Source of the DNA: Amaricoccus solimangrovi
GTDB lineage: Bacteria > Pseudomonadota > Alphaproteobacteria > Rhodobacterales > Rhodobacteraceae
NCBI RefSeq assembly: GCF_006385685.1
Contig: NZ_VFRP01000004.1
Coordinates: 207,876 to 271,875, forward strand
Direction: 5' to 3'
DNA: 64,000 nt
Shown here: positions 49,422 through 59,468 of the stretch, piece after piece
Layout: the number at the start of each line of letters is the position of its first letter
Position numbering within the stretch: the stretch's first letter is position 1
The notes under the pieces: generated by a model
Database searches by the model: none
What the model saw: the letters and a program-made list of their open reading frames with translations, nothing else
What the model was told of the DNA's origin: nothing
Program-made: the position numbers and the translations under genes

Positions 49422-49530
49422 TGTCTCAATCCCTGCTGGTCGCGCGCGCGGCGGCCGGGGGTGGGTCGCTGGCCCGGAGCCTCGCGCATGGACCCGTTCC
49501 GCGCAACCGCGAACCGCCCGCGCGCTGTCG

Positions 49531-50622
<1,092 letters not shown>

Positions 50623-50750
50623 TCCCGAGACTCCCTATCCTGTCACGCGTTCGGCGAAGACCGCCCGGCAGGGCGGCGCGGCCGCCCCGCTTGTCGAGGC
50701 CGCCTGGCAAAAACCGCGAATGATCCCCGCGTTTCGGCGTCCATCCGGCG

Positions 50751-51902
50751 TCACCCTCCCTTCACCGATCCCGCGAGCAGGCCGCGGACGAGGTAGCGTT
50801 GCAGGGTGAAGAAGACGAGGAGCGGCACGACGATGGTGATGAAGGCGGAGGCGGTCAGGATCTCCCAGTTGCCGCCCCGGCTGCCGAGCAGGTTCACGAG
50901 CCGGCCGGTCAGCACCAGGCTCTCGTCCTGCGCGCCGAGGAAGACGATCGCCACCAAGAGGTCGTTCCAGACCCAGAGGAACTGGAAGATCGCGAAGGAA
51001 GCGAGCGCGGGGAAGCTGAGCGGCAGGATGATCTTCGTGAAGATCTCGAAATCGGAGGCACCGTCCACGCGCGCGGATTCCAGCACCTCCCGCGGCAGCC
51101 CGGCCATGTAGTTACGCAGCAGGTAGATCGCGAGCGGCATGCCGAAGCCGGTATGGGCGAGCCAGATCCCGAGATAGGTCTTGGCCGGCACGCCGAAGAC
51201 CTCCGCGACGCCGTTGTAGAGCCGGAGCAGCGGGATGAGCGACATCTGGAGCGGCACGACCAGAAGACCGACCACGGCCGCGATCAGCAGCGCGCGGCCC
51301 GGAAACTCCATCCAGGCGAGCGCGTAGGCGGCGAAGGCCGCGATCAGGATCGGGATGATCGTCGCCGGAACCGCCACGGTCAGCGAGTTGACGAAGGACC
51401 GCCCGATCCCCTCGGAGCGCAGCACCTCGCGGTAGTTGTCGAGCGTGAAACGCGGCGGCTGCTCCGCCGTCACGAAGACGCGCTGGCCGCGCTTGGACTC
51501 GAAGGGGACCGGGGATTCTAGGCGATAGGCGCCGTCCTCGCCCACGGTCAGCGTGGCGCCGTCGCCGAGATCCGCCGCGGCGCCGGCCTCGTAGGCTTCC
51601 GGCTCGCGGCTCGTGGTGCCGAAGGCGGAGACGCGGCCGGCCGTGTCCCCGAGCAGGTTGCCGGTGATCACGTAGACGCCGTTCTCCTCCTTCTGGTCCG
51701 GCGCCGCGCCGGTGCGCCCCTGCAGGCTCTGCGAGGAGGAGGACAGCGCGGTCCACCAGCCGGAGACGGCGAGCTGGTCCTTGTCGCGCAGCGAGGAGAT
51801 GAAGAGCCCGGCCGTCGGCAGCGTCCAGAGCGCGACGAGCAGGAGCACGGTCAGATGCGTGACGAGGGTGAGCGGCGATTTCGTCGCGGGTGTCGCCTCC
51901 AT
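50751..51902 (-). CDS. aglG: Sugar ABC transporter permease (AglG type)
   Basis: A 383-residue inner-membrane permease. One N-terminal helix (LTVLLLVALWTLPTAGLFIS) is followed by a large insert outside the membrane (about residues 40-150), then five helices. The EAA loop is EVLESARVDGASDFEIFTKI (about 272-291). The large periplasmic insert is characteristic of AglG and matches its length. Its start lies one base after the aglF stop. Confidence 0.93.
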   Translation of the reverse strand: MEATPATKSPLTLVTHLTVLLLVALWTLPTAGLFISSLRDKDQLAVSGWWTALSSSSQSLQGRTGAAPDQKEENGVYVITGNLLGDTAGRVSAFGTTSREPEAYEAGAAADLGDGATLTVGEDGAYRLESPVPFESKRGQRVFVTAEQPPRFTLDNYREVLRSEGIGRSFVNSLTVAVPATIIPILIAAFAAYALAWMEFPGRALLIAAVVGLLVVPLQMSLIPLLRLYNGVAEVFGVPAKTYLGIWLAHTGFGMPLAIYLLRNYMAGLPREVLESARVDGASDFEIFTKIILPLSFPALASFAIFQFLWVWNDLLVAIVFLGAQDESLVLTGRLVNLLGSRGGNWEILTASAFITIVVPLLVFFTLQRYLVRGLLAGSVKGG

Positions 51903-51903
51903 C

Positions 51904-52914
51904 TCAGTGCCCCTTCATCTCGGCGTTCGCGCGGCGGATGTTCCAGACCATGATCGGGATCACCAGCACCATGATCACGACGGCGATGGCCGCGCCCCGG
52001 CCGAAGTCGCCGCCACCGCGGAACATCCAGTCGAACATCAGGTTGGCGAGCACCTGCGTGCGCCACTGGCCGTTGGTCATCGCCAGCACGATGTCGAAGA
52101 CCTTCAGCACCAGGATCGTGATCGTGGTCCAGACGACAGCGATCGTGCCCCAGATCTGGGGCATCTTGATCCTGAAGAAGATCTGGATCGGGTTCGCCCC
52201 GTCGAGCACCGCCGCCTCCACCGTCTCCTCCGGGATGCCGCGCAGCGCGGCGGAGAGGATGACCATGGCGAAGCCGGTCTGGATCCAGACGAGGATCACC
52301 ATCAGGAAGAAGTTGTTCCAGAACGGGATCGTCAGCCAGGCCTGCGGATCGCCGCCGAACCAGGTGACGAGCGCGTTCAGGATGCCGATCTGCGGTTCGC
52401 CCGGGGCGCGGTAGTCGTAGATGAACTTCCAGATCACCGAGGCGCCCACGAAGGAGATCGCCATCGGCATGAAGATCAGCGACTTCGCGATGTTGCCCCA
52501 CCAGATCCGGTCCGTGAGCGCCGCCGCCGCGAGGCCGAAGCCGGTCGCCGCCGCCGGTACGACGAGAAGCCAGAGCATGTTGTTGAACATCGACTCGCGA
52601 AAGCCCGGGTCGTTCAGCATCCAGACGTAGTTCGACAGGCCGACGAAGTTCTGGCCGGACCGGTCATGGAGCGACAGCCAGACGGATTCGATCACCGGAT
52701 AGACAAGGTAGATCCCGAGCGCGAGGATCGCCGGCGCGAGGAACAGCCAGGGCCGGATCAGGTTCGCGCGGTTGATGTTGCGCCCGGCCCTCACGGGATC
52801 GGGGCCGCGCCCGGGCAGGAGCGTGTCGAGCACCAGATTGGAGACGTAGAAATAGCCGGCGCATCCGACGACGCCGATCACCACCGTGCCGAGCGCCCAG
52901 AACAGCTGTTGCAT
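51904..52914 (-). CDS. aglF: Sugar ABC transporter permease (AglF type)
   Basis: A 336-residue permease with an extra N-terminal helix (LFWALGTVVIGVVGCAGYFY) before the usual six. The EAA loop is EETVEAAVLDGANPIQIFFR (about 228-247). LIRPWLFLAPAILALGIYLV and MLNDPGFRESMFNNMLWLLV match the AglF group. A good GAGGGGAG site precedes the ATG. It pairs with AglG to form the channel of the glucoside importer. Confidence 0.93.
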   Translation of the reverse strand: MQQLFWALGTVVIGVVGCAGYFYVSNLVLDTLLPGRGPDPVRAGRNINRANLIRPWLFLAPAILALGIYLVYPVIESVWLSLHDRSGQNFVGLSNYVWMLNDPGFRESMFNNMLWLLVVPAAATGFGLAAAALTDRIWWGNIAKSLIFMPMAISFVGASVIWKFIYDYRAPGEPQIGILNALVTWFGGDPQAWLTIPFWNNFFLMVILVWIQTGFAMVILSAALRGIPEETVEAAVLDGANPIQIFFRIKMPQIWGTIAVVWTTITILVLKVFDIVLAMTNGQWRTQVLANLMFDWMFRGGGDFGRGAAIAVVIMVLVIPIMVWNIRRANAEMKGH

Positions 52915-52983
52915 GCCGAGACTCCCCTCGCTCCCGGACCCGGGCCCGCGCGCGCGGGGCCGGGGTCGCCGCGTTCCGGCGGG

Positions 52984-54342
52984 TTACTTGATCGCCTGCC
53001 AGGCGTTCTGGATCTTCGTCGCCGCGTCCTCGGCCGAGGCGCCGCCGACGAAATCGACCATGCCGGTCCAGAAGGCGCCCGCGCCGATCGCCCCCGGCAT
53101 CAGGTCGGACCCGTCGAAGCCGAAGGTCGTGGCCTCGGTCAGGATCTGCCCCTCCGCGCGCAACAGGTCGTTGGCGTAGGCTTCGGGATTGGCCGCCTTG
53201 TAGGGCGTCAGGAAGCCCGACTGCGCCATCCAGACCTCATGAGCGATCGGAGTCTCGAGCCATTCGATGAAGGCGCGCGCGGCCGGCGTATCGCGGGTGA
53301 TCATCGCGAAGGTGCCCGCGCCGAGCACCGGCTTGCCGAGTTCCGGCTTGCTCGCATAGGGGGGGAAGTAGAAGAAGTCGAAGTCCAGGCCCGCCTCGAC
53401 CCCCTGCGGGAAGAAGGTCGGGATGAAGGACGCCTGGTGGTGCAGGTAGCATTTCGGCGGCGAGGAAAACAGGCCGGCCGGGCTCTCGCGGAAGTCGGTC
53501 GCGCCCACCGCCTGGACCCCGCCCGCCACGAAGTCGTCGTTCTTCGCGAACCAGCCGAAATCCTCGATCGCCGCGACCACGCGCGGATCGTTGAACGGGA
53601 TCTCGTTCGTCGTCCATTGCTGGTAGACATCCTCCGGCTGCTCGCGCAGCATCAGATCCTCGACCCAGTCGGTCGCGGGCCAGCCCGTCGCCCCGCCCGA
53701 GCCGAGGCCGATGCACCAGGGCGTGCCGCCGTCGGCGACGATCTGCTCGGTCAGCGCCTTGAGATCCTCCATCGTCTCGGGAACCTCGTAGCCCGCCTCG
53801 TCGAAATTGTCGGGCGAGTACCAGACGAGCGACTTCAGATCGGCCTTGTAGGGAAAGGCGTAGAAAGCATCCGACGCGTCCGGACCCTCGTAGGTGCCGA
53901 GCTTCACCCAGGAGGCGCCGGCGGCGTAGTTGTTCTCGATGAAATCGCGCGGCCCGTCGCCGAGCGGGATCAGCCGCCCCTTCCGCGCGAGATCCGCGAT
54001 CAGGCCGGGCTGCGGCAGGATCGCGATGTCGGGCGGGCTGCCCGCCTCGGTGTCGATCACGATCTGCTGCTCGTAATTCTCGGATGACGAGTAACGCACA
54101 TCCGCCCCGGTCGCCGCGACGAAATAGGCCAGCATGTGCTCGACCAGCGTCTGGTCGTCGCCGCGCCAGGGGCCGAAGATCGTCAGCGTCTGGCCGTCGA
54201 GCTTGTGGCTCGCCGCGAAGTCGTCGTAGCTCTGCCAGTTGAAGCGCGCGTCCTCGCCCGGCTTGAACATGAGATCCTGCGCGACCGCCTGGGACGCGAC
54301 CAAGGCGATCCCGGCCGCGCCGACCCAAAGCGAAACCCTCAT
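52984..54342 (-). CDS. aglE: Sugar ABC transporter substrate-binding protein (AglE type)
   Basis: A 452-residue periplasmic binding protein with a signal peptide (MRVSLWVGAAGIALVASQAVA, cleaved about residue 21). LTIFGPWRGDDQTLVEHMLA begins the mature domain and is characteristic of AglE. SPPDIAILPQPGLIADLARK and WWPATDWVEDLML-type sequence (WPATDWVEDLML) follow. AglE of S. meliloti binds alpha-glucosides such as sucrose, maltose and trehalose; the real ligand here is uncertain because aglA is missing. It is the first gene of the minus-strand sugar operon. Confidence 0.92.
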   Translation of the reverse strand: MRVSLWVGAAGIALVASQAVAQDLMFKPGEDARFNWQSYDDFAASHKLDGQTLTIFGPWRGDDQTLVEHMLAYFVAATGADVRYSSSENYEQQIVIDTEAGSPPDIAILPQPGLIADLARKGRLIPLGDGPRDFIENNYAAGASWVKLGTYEGPDASDAFYAFPYKADLKSLVWYSPDNFDEAGYEVPETMEDLKALTEQIVADGGTPWCIGLGSGGATGWPATDWVEDLMLREQPEDVYQQWTTNEIPFNDPRVVAAIEDFGWFAKNDDFVAGGVQAVGATDFRESPAGLFSSPPKCYLHHQASFIPTFFPQGVEAGLDFDFFYFPPYASKPELGKPVLGAGTFAMITRDTPAARAFIEWLETPIAHEVWMAQSGFLTPYKAANPEAYANDLLRAEGQILTEATTFGFDGSDLMPGAIGAGAFWTGMVDFVGGASAEDAATKIQNAWQAIK

Positions 54343-54358
54343 GAATACCTCCCCGCTT

Positions 54359-54376
54359 GCCGCCCCGAGGGGCGGC
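54359..54376 (-). other. Hairpin in the aglE leader
   Basis: GCCGCCCC (54359-54366) and GGGGCGGC (54369-54376) form a perfect stem close to the aglE ribosome-binding site (GGGGAGG). It could affect translation start or mRNA stability. There is no T-run. Confidence 0.35.
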
Positions 54377-54404
54377 CGAACGCGCCCGAACCGTTGCCCG
54401 GCTT

Positions 54405-54416
54405 CAAAGCGCTTTG
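54405..54416. promoter_or_regulatory. LacI-type operator upstream of aglE
   Basis: The perfect 12-base palindrome CAAAGC-GCTTTG, centred on CG as LacI-family operators usually are, lies 63 bases upstream of aglE. It very likely binds the adjacent LacI regulator. Confidence 0.7.
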
Positions 54417-54513
54417 GACCCTGGCACGATGCGGTGAGCCATCGCGGCTGTCAAGCGGGGAAACCGGCCTCACAAATTATGCATTGCCAGCGGAACACAT
54501 CTGGTTCAGGACT

Positions 54514-54525
54514 CAAAGCGCTTCG
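54514..54525. promoter_or_regulatory. Second LacI-type operator, upstream of the regulator gene
   Basis: CAAAGC-GCTTCG differs from the first operator by one base and lies 17 bases before the regulator ATG. The two centres are 109 bases apart. Position suggests autoregulation, and the spacing would allow DNA looping. Confidence 0.65.
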
Positions 54526-54541
54526 GATAGAAGGGCGCCCG

Positions 54542-55561
54542 ATGAACCTCAAGGAGCTGGCCTCGCTCTTGAACCTGTCCACCACGACGGTGAGCCGGGC
54601 GCTGAACGGCTATCCGGAGGTGAACGCCGAAACCCGGGAGCGCGTGGTCGCCGCGGCGCGCCGGCATGGCTACGCGCCGAATCAGGGCGCCCGGCGCCTC
54701 GCGACCGGCCGCGCGCATGCGATCGGCCATGTGATCCCCCTCGCCCGGCACCAGATGATCAACCCGATCTTCGCCGAGTTCATCTCCGGCGCCGGGGAGA
54801 CCTATTCGATCGCCGGCTACGACATGATCGCGTCGGTTGTCCCGGAAGCCGACGAAGCCGACGCCTACCGGGCGATGATCGCGCAGCGCAAGGTGGACGG
54901 AATCCTCGTGCACACGCCGCGCCTGCTCGACCCGCGGATCGACCTGCTGTCCGGATTCAGCCTCCCCTTCCTGATGCACGGCCGCGATTCGCGGCCCGAG
55001 CGGGACTATTGCTGGATCGACATCAACAACCGCCGCGCCTTCCTGCGCGCGACCGATCTGCTGCTCGACCTCGGGCACCGGCGGATCGGCTTCCTGAACG
55101 GCATGGAACATCTCAACTTCGCCCAGCGCCGGCGCTCGGGCTATTGCGCCGCGTTGACGGCGCGCGACATCGCGCCCGATCCCGATCTGATGCGCCACGC
55201 GGAAATGACGGAAGCCTATGGCTACGACGGCGTGCGCGAGATGCTGGGCCTGCCCGATCCGCCGACGGCCTTCCTCGCCTCCTCGATCATTACCGCCTTC
55301 GGCGCCCTGCGCGCGGTGAGCGAGGCGGGCCTCAGGCTCGGCGCCGACATCTCCATCGTGACCCATGACGACGAACTGTCGCACATGTCGAACGCGGGGC
55401 CGGTGCCGCTCTTCACCGCCACGCGCTCCTCGATCCGCGCCGCCGGCCGGCGCGCCGCCGAGATGCTCATCGCCCTGATCGAACAGCCCGGGGCCGCGAC
55501 GCGGAGCGAGCTCTGGGAAGCCGACCTGACCATCGGCCGGTCGACCGGACCGCGCGTCTGA
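54542..55561 (+). CDS. aglR: LacI-family transcriptional regulator (AglR-like)
   Basis: A 339-residue sugar-responsive repressor. The helix-turn-helix MNLKELASLLNLSTTTVSRA occupies residues 1-20, with the hinge helix at about 45-58 (NQGARRLATGRAHAIG). A periplasmic-binding-protein-like sensor domain follows, with IDINNRRAFLRATDLLLDLG and HRRIGFLNG. It faces away from aglE, with two matching operators in the 199-base region between them. The GH1 gene follows after 20 bases. Confidence 0.93.
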   Translation: MNLKELASLLNLSTTTVSRALNGYPEVNAETRERVVAAARRHGYAPNQGARRLATGRAHAIGHVIPLARHQMINPIFAEFISGAGETYSIAGYDMIASVVPEADEADAYRAMIAQRKVDGILVHTPRLLDPRIDLLSGFSLPFLMHGRDSRPERDYCWIDINNRRAFLRATDLLLDLGHRRIGFLNGMEHLNFAQRRRSGYCAALTARDIAPDPDLMRHAEMTEAYGYDGVREMLGLPDPPTAFLASSIITAFGALRAVSEAGLRLGADISIVTHDDELSHMSNAGPVPLFTATRSSIRAAGRRAAEMLIALIEQPGAATRSELWEADLTIGRSTGPRV

Positions 55562-55581
55562 CCCGAGAAGGAGGAAACCGG

Positions 55582-56934
55582 ATGGAAGAGACGATGGCGC
55601 CCGAAAACGTTACCGAGGGGCTGGGCTTCACGCGGGAGGACTTTCCGCCGGGCTTTCTCTTCGGGGCGGCGACCTCCGCCTATCAGATCGAAGGCACCCG
55701 CCACGGCGGCGCCGGGATCTGCGAATGGGACACGTTCGCCGCGACTCCCGGCAATGTCGTGAACGCCGAGGACGGGTCTCGCGGCTGCGACCACTATCAC
55801 CGCTGGCCCGAGGATCTCGACCTGATGCGCGACGCGGGGCTGGACGCCTATCGCTTCTCGATCTCCTGGTCGCGAGTGATGCCGGAGGGCCGCGGCCGGG
55901 TGAACGCTGCGGGGCTCGACTTCTACGACCGGCTGCTCGACGGCATGGTCGAGCGCGGGCTGAGCCCCTGGGCGACGCTCTATCACTGGGAACTGCCCGC
56001 CGCGCTCGCCGATCTCGGCGGCTGGCGCAACCGCGACATCGCGGACTGGTTCGCCGATTACGTCGACGTGGTGATGCGCCGCCTCGGCGACCGGATCGAC
56101 GGGGCGGCGCCGATCAACGAACCCTGGTGCGTCGCCTGGCTCAGCCATTTCATCGGCCAGCATGCGCCGGGTCTGCGCGACATCCGCGCCACCGCGCGCG
56201 CGATGCACCATGTGCTCCTCGGGCACGGCCGGGCGATCCAGGCGATGCGCGCCCTCGGCCAGACCAATCTCGGCGCGGTGATGAATCTCGAATTCGCCCA
56301 ACCCGCCGACGACGGCCCCGAGGCGGCGGCGGCGGCCCGGACCTACGACGCGATCTACAACCGCTGGTTTCTCGGCGGCGTGCTGGAACGCCGCTATCCG
56401 GAGGAGGCGCTGGCGGGCCTCGGGCCGCACATGCCGAAGGGCTGGGAGCAGGATCTCGACCTGATCGCGGCGCCGCTCGACTGGATCGGCATCAACTACT
56501 ACACCCGCAAGCTGATCGCCCCCGCGCCCGGCCCCTGGCCCGCGCTGCGCGAGGTCCCCGGGCCGCTCCCCAGGACCGACATGGGCTGGGAGATCTATCC
56601 GGACGGGATCCGCCACTTCCTGAAACGGGTGAACGCCCTCGTGCCGGCGGGGACGCGGATCTACGTGACCGAGAACGGCATGGCCGCGTCGGAGCCGCGC
56701 GAGGATCTCTCGCGCATCGGCTATCTCCGCGACCACCTCGCCGCCCTACGCCGCGCAATGGCCGAGGGGGCGCGGCTCGATGGCTATTTCACCTGGTCGC
56801 TGCTCGACAATTACGAATGGTCGCTCGGCTACGGCAAGCGCTTCGGCCTCGTCCATGTCGATTTCGACACGATGGAGCGCACCCCGAAGGCAAGCTGGCA
56901 CGCGCTTCGCGCCGCGCTGACGCCGGCCGGCTGA
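55582..56934 (+). CDS. Beta-glucosidase, glycoside hydrolase family 1
   Basis: A 450-residue GH1 enzyme that hydrolyses beta-linked glucosides by retention. FLFGAATSAYQIEG is the family N-terminal signature. The acid/base glutamate is E180 in APINEPWC and the nucleophile is E364 in YVTENGM. There is no signal peptide, so it is cytoplasmic and acts on imported sugars. AAGGAGG precedes the ATG. It is 20 bases downstream of the LacI regulator and probably shares its transcript, next to the agl transporter. Confidence 0.95.
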   Translation: MEETMAPENVTEGLGFTREDFPPGFLFGAATSAYQIEGTRHGGAGICEWDTFAATPGNVVNAEDGSRGCDHYHRWPEDLDLMRDAGLDAYRFSISWSRVMPEGRGRVNAAGLDFYDRLLDGMVERGLSPWATLYHWELPAALADLGGWRNRDIADWFADYVDVVMRRLGDRIDGAAPINEPWCVAWLSHFIGQHAPGLRDIRATARAMHHVLLGHGRAIQAMRALGQTNLGAVMNLEFAQPADDGPEAAAAARTYDAIYNRWFLGGVLERRYPEEALAGLGPHMPKGWEQDLDLIAAPLDWIGINYYTRKLIAPAPGPWPALREVPGPLPRTDMGWEIYPDGIRHFLKRVNALVPAGTRIYVTENGMAASEPREDLSRIGYLRDHLAALRRAMAEGARLDGYFTWSLLDNYEWSLGYGKRFGLVHVDFDTMERTPKASWHALRAALTPAG

Positions 56935-56956
56935 GCCCCCCGCGCGGCGCCTCGCC

Positions 56957-57709
56957 TCAGCTTTCCGCGACCGCCCGCGCGGCGGAGGCCTGCGCGCCGA
57001 TGAGGCCGAAGCGGCGATGCCGTCCGCGATAGCCTTCCACCGCCTCGGCGAGCACGGCGGGGGTGAAGTCGGGCCAGGGCAGCTTCAGGAAGGCGTATTC
57101 GGCATAGGTCGCCTGCCAGAGCAGGAAATTCGATACGCGGCACTCGCCCGAGGTACGGATGATGAAATCCGGGTCCGGCAAGTCCCGCGTGTCGAGCGCC
57201 TCGGCCACCGCCGCCTCGCCGATCGTCTCGGGCGCCAGCGCCCCCCCGGCGGCTTGCGCCGCGATGTCGCGCAGCGCGCGGGTCAGCTCGTCGCGTCCGC
57301 CGTAATCGATTGCGATGGTGAGGTTCAGCCCGCGGCACGCCCGCGTCTTGTCCTCGAGCAGGTCCATGAGCTGGCGCAGATGCGCCGGCACCCGGTGACG
57401 CATGCCGATGAAGCGTACCCGCACGTCATGGGCGCGCAGCGAATCCATCTTGCCGAGGATGTAGCCGCGGAAGAGCCGCATCAGCCCCTGCACCTCGGCC
57501 ACCGGCCGCTGCCAGTTCTCGGTCGAGAATGCGTAGAGGGTCAGATGGGTGATGCCGAGATCCGGGGCGGCGGTGACGATCTCGCTGACGCGCCGCGCCC
57601 CCTTGGTATGCCCGGCGACGCGGGGAAGCCCCCGCGCCTCGGCCCAGCGGCCGTTCCCGTCCATGATGATGCCAACATGAAGTCTGGTCGATTCGTCACG
57701 CGGCATCAC
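56957..57709 (-). CDS. uppS: Undecaprenyl diphosphate synthase (cis-prenyltransferase)
   Basis: Builds the C55 lipid carrier precursor from isopentenyl diphosphate. The 250-residue protein has the signature HVGIIMDGNGRWAEARGLPR (about 11-30, catalytic aspartate in MDGNGRW), LTLYAFSTENW, and the C-terminal RTSGECRVSNFLLWQATYAE. Two possible starts (MM) differ by one codon. It lies 67 bases downstream of a polyprenyl-phosphate sugar transferase gene on the same strand, not in the frr-uppS-cdsA-dxr order usual in alphaproteobacteria. Confidence 0.93.
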   Translation of the reverse strand: MMPRDESTRLHVGIIMDGNGRWAEARGLPRVAGHTKGARRVSEIVTAAPDLGITHLTLYAFSTENWQRPVAEVQGLMRLFRGYILGKMDSLRAHDVRVRFIGMRHRVPAHLRQLMDLLEDKTRACRGLNLTIAIDYGGRDELTRALRDIAAQAAGGALAPETIGEAAVAEALDTRDLPDPDFIIRTSGECRVSNFLLWQATYAEYAFLKLPWPDFTPAVLAEAVEGYRGRHRRFGLIGAQASAARAVAES

Positions 57710-57776
57710 AGTTCCATCCTGCCCCGAAATACATGATACAAGTCCGCCTTCGCACCCGCAACACGCGGGATGAAGG

Positions 57777-58895
57777 TCACAGCAGCCGCGCCAGCCTCAG
57801 GGGCAGATGCGCGGCGTTGAGGGACATGACCCGGTAAAGCTGCCCATAGATATAAGCGGTGAGAAAGAAGAACGCGGCGCTCAGCGCCGGGTTCCGGTAG
57901 CTCGCCATCACGAGGAGCGTCGTCAGCACCGGCAGCGTCCAGGTGACGAGGCTGGTGGCGGGATTGCGCAGGTGCGAAGCCCGCTTCGCCCTGACGATCC
58001 GCCGCGCGTAGTGGCGATAGGCGAGCATGTGGAAATGCACCCGGTCGGGCTGGCCGACGCTGTGGCCCTCGCGCCGCGACTTCCGGCTCATCGAGGACAG
58101 CGTCTCGATCACCGGATAGGCGCAGATCAGGATCGCCGTCCAGGCCGAGACCTCGGGATTGCGCGCCGGCAGCAGCACGCCCAGCACCGCGAGCAGATAG
58201 CCGCAGAAATAGGCCCCGCCATCGCCGAGGAAGATCTTGCCGAGCGGGAAGTTCACGCAGAAGAACCCGAGCACCACGGCGGCGAAGAGCAGCGCGAGCT
58301 GGAACACGAGATCGTCCCCGACCTGGTGCGCGACCCAGGCGAAGGTTCCGAACAGGATGAGCAGCGTGCCCGCGGCGAGCCCGTTGAACCCGTCGATGAT
58401 GTTGACCGCGTTGGCGACGCCCCCCATCGAGAAGCCGGTGAAGAGAAGCGCGATCGCGTAGAAACCAAGGAGCCAGTCGACGCCGGGAAGATCGACCTTG
58501 TCCATCACGTAGCCGGTCAGCAGCGCGAAGATCACGCCCGCGCCCATCGTCGCCCCGAGCCGCCACTTCACGCCGACCCTGCGCGTGACATCCTCGGCGA
58601 GCCCGGCGAGCAGCGCGGGCAGCCCCGCGAGTCCGACCAGGATCCAGAGCGCGCGCAGTTCCGGCTGCAGCAGCGGCGTCACCGCCGCGTAGCTCAGCGC
58701 GAGCGCGAGCCCGCCGATGCGCGGCACCGCCGTCTTGTGGAACTTCTGCGGCCCGTTCATGTGGTCATGGGTGAAGCGGCCGTGCCACCGCTGCGTGACG
58801 ACGAAGGCGAGGCACAGCACCAGGCTCAGGACGAAGGCCGCGAACGCGGCGCCGTCGATCGCCTCCCAACCGATTTCTGTCACGACACTGCCCAT
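57777..58895 (-). CDS. Polyprenyl-phosphate N-acetylhexosamine-1-phosphate transferase (MraY/WecA family)
   Basis: A 372-residue multi-pass membrane enzyme, about ten helices. The MraY/WecA motifs are present: HKTAVPRIGGLAL near residue 53, GLAEDVTRRVGVKWRLG, the catalytic NIIDGFNGLAAG, and FLGDGGAYFCGYLLA, with the cytoplasmic histidine loop VHFHML near 290. It transfers a sugar-1-phosphate to undecaprenyl phosphate to begin a surface polysaccharide. It is too unlike MraY at the start to be the peptidoglycan enzyme, and its neighbour makes the same lipid carrier. Confidence 0.87.
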   Translation of the reverse strand: MGSVVTEIGWEAIDGAAFAAFVLSLVLCLAFVVTQRWHGRFTHDHMNGPQKFHKTAVPRIGGLALALSYAAVTPLLQPELRALWILVGLAGLPALLAGLAEDVTRRVGVKWRLGATMGAGVIFALLTGYVMDKVDLPGVDWLLGFYAIALLFTGFSMGGVANAVNIIDGFNGLAAGTLLILFGTFAWVAHQVGDDLVFQLALLFAAVVLGFFCVNFPLGKIFLGDGGAYFCGYLLAVLGVLLPARNPEVSAWTAILICAYPVIETLSSMSRKSRREGHSVGQPDRVHFHMLAYRHYARRIVRAKRASHLRNPATSLVTWTLPVLTTLLVMASYRNPALSAAFFFLTAYIYGQLYRVMSLNAAHLPLRLARLL

Positions 58896-59071
58896 GCGGG
58901 GAGGGTGATCCCCAGTTCTGATTGTTCTTGGCCGGCAGAAATACCGTGTTTCTCCGCGGTTTACGAGGGTCTTGGCGGCATTGAACGATCACATTTCGCC
59001 CGGGAGCGGTGAAACAGGCGGAAACATGGGCGGATGCCCGCCTCCGCGCCGATTTTCGCATCACCGGCATG

Positions 59072-59102
59072 AAAAGGCCGCGGCCCGAAACGGGTCGCGG
59101 CC
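59072..59102 (-). terminator. Terminator of the 60-residue protein gene
   Basis: GGCCGCGGCCCG (59076-59087) and CGGGTCGCGGCC (59091-59102) form a 12-base-pair stem with one G-T pair and an AAA loop. In the minus direction it is followed by TTTTC. It lies 37 bases after the stop codon of the small gene. Confidence 0.65.
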
Positions 59103-59139
59103 GCGCCACCCGGCGAGGTGGCCAGGCGAGGGATCCGTC

Positions 59140-59322
59140 TCAGCTGACGTTCGGCCCCCGGATCACGCGAATGGCCGCGCGGACCTTGCGCCACTGCTCC
59201 GCGGCGCTCTCGTCGCCGCGCTCCTCGCTCGCCTTGGCGCGCTGCGCCGCCTCGTATTCGGCCTGATCCCCGTGCGCGGCGTAGAGCCGCTGGGCGTAGT
59301 CGTCGATATGCACCGCTGACAT
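59140..59322 (-). CDS. Small soluble protein, probably general-stress regulated
   Basis: A 60-residue hydrophilic protein (MSAVHIDDYAQRLYAAHGDQ, then AEYEAAQRAKASEERG, then WRKVRAAIRVIRG) that looks entirely helical. I recall similar short proteins of unknown function in Rhodobacterales but know no family name. GAGGAAAC precedes the ATG. It has its own terminator and a perfect EcfG-type promoter about 96 bases upstream, so it is a complete stand-alone transcription unit. Confidence 0.72.
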   Translation of the reverse strand: MSAVHIDDYAQRLYAAHGDQAEYEAAQRAKASEERGDESAAEQWRKVRAAIRVIRGPNVS

Positions 59323-59417
59323 GTGTTTCCTCCGATTCTCATTATGTTCTTTCAAAGCCCGGAGCGTAACATCTTCGCCGCGCCCCGTCAGCCCGCGAAG
59401 CACCCCGTCGTTGCGCA

Positions 59418-59442
59418 AACGCCTCGCGGACCGATCCGTTCC
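59418..59442 (-). promoter_or_regulatory. EcfG (general stress response) promoter
   Basis: Read on the minus strand, GGAAC (59442-59438), a 16-base spacer, and CGTT (59421-59418) match the EcfG consensus GGAAC-N16/17-CGTT exactly. Transcription would run toward the 60-residue protein gene at 59322. EcfG promoters control the general stress response in alphaproteobacteria. Confidence 0.65.
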
Positions 59443-59468
59443 GGGGCGCTCGTCCCCTCCGCCGATGC

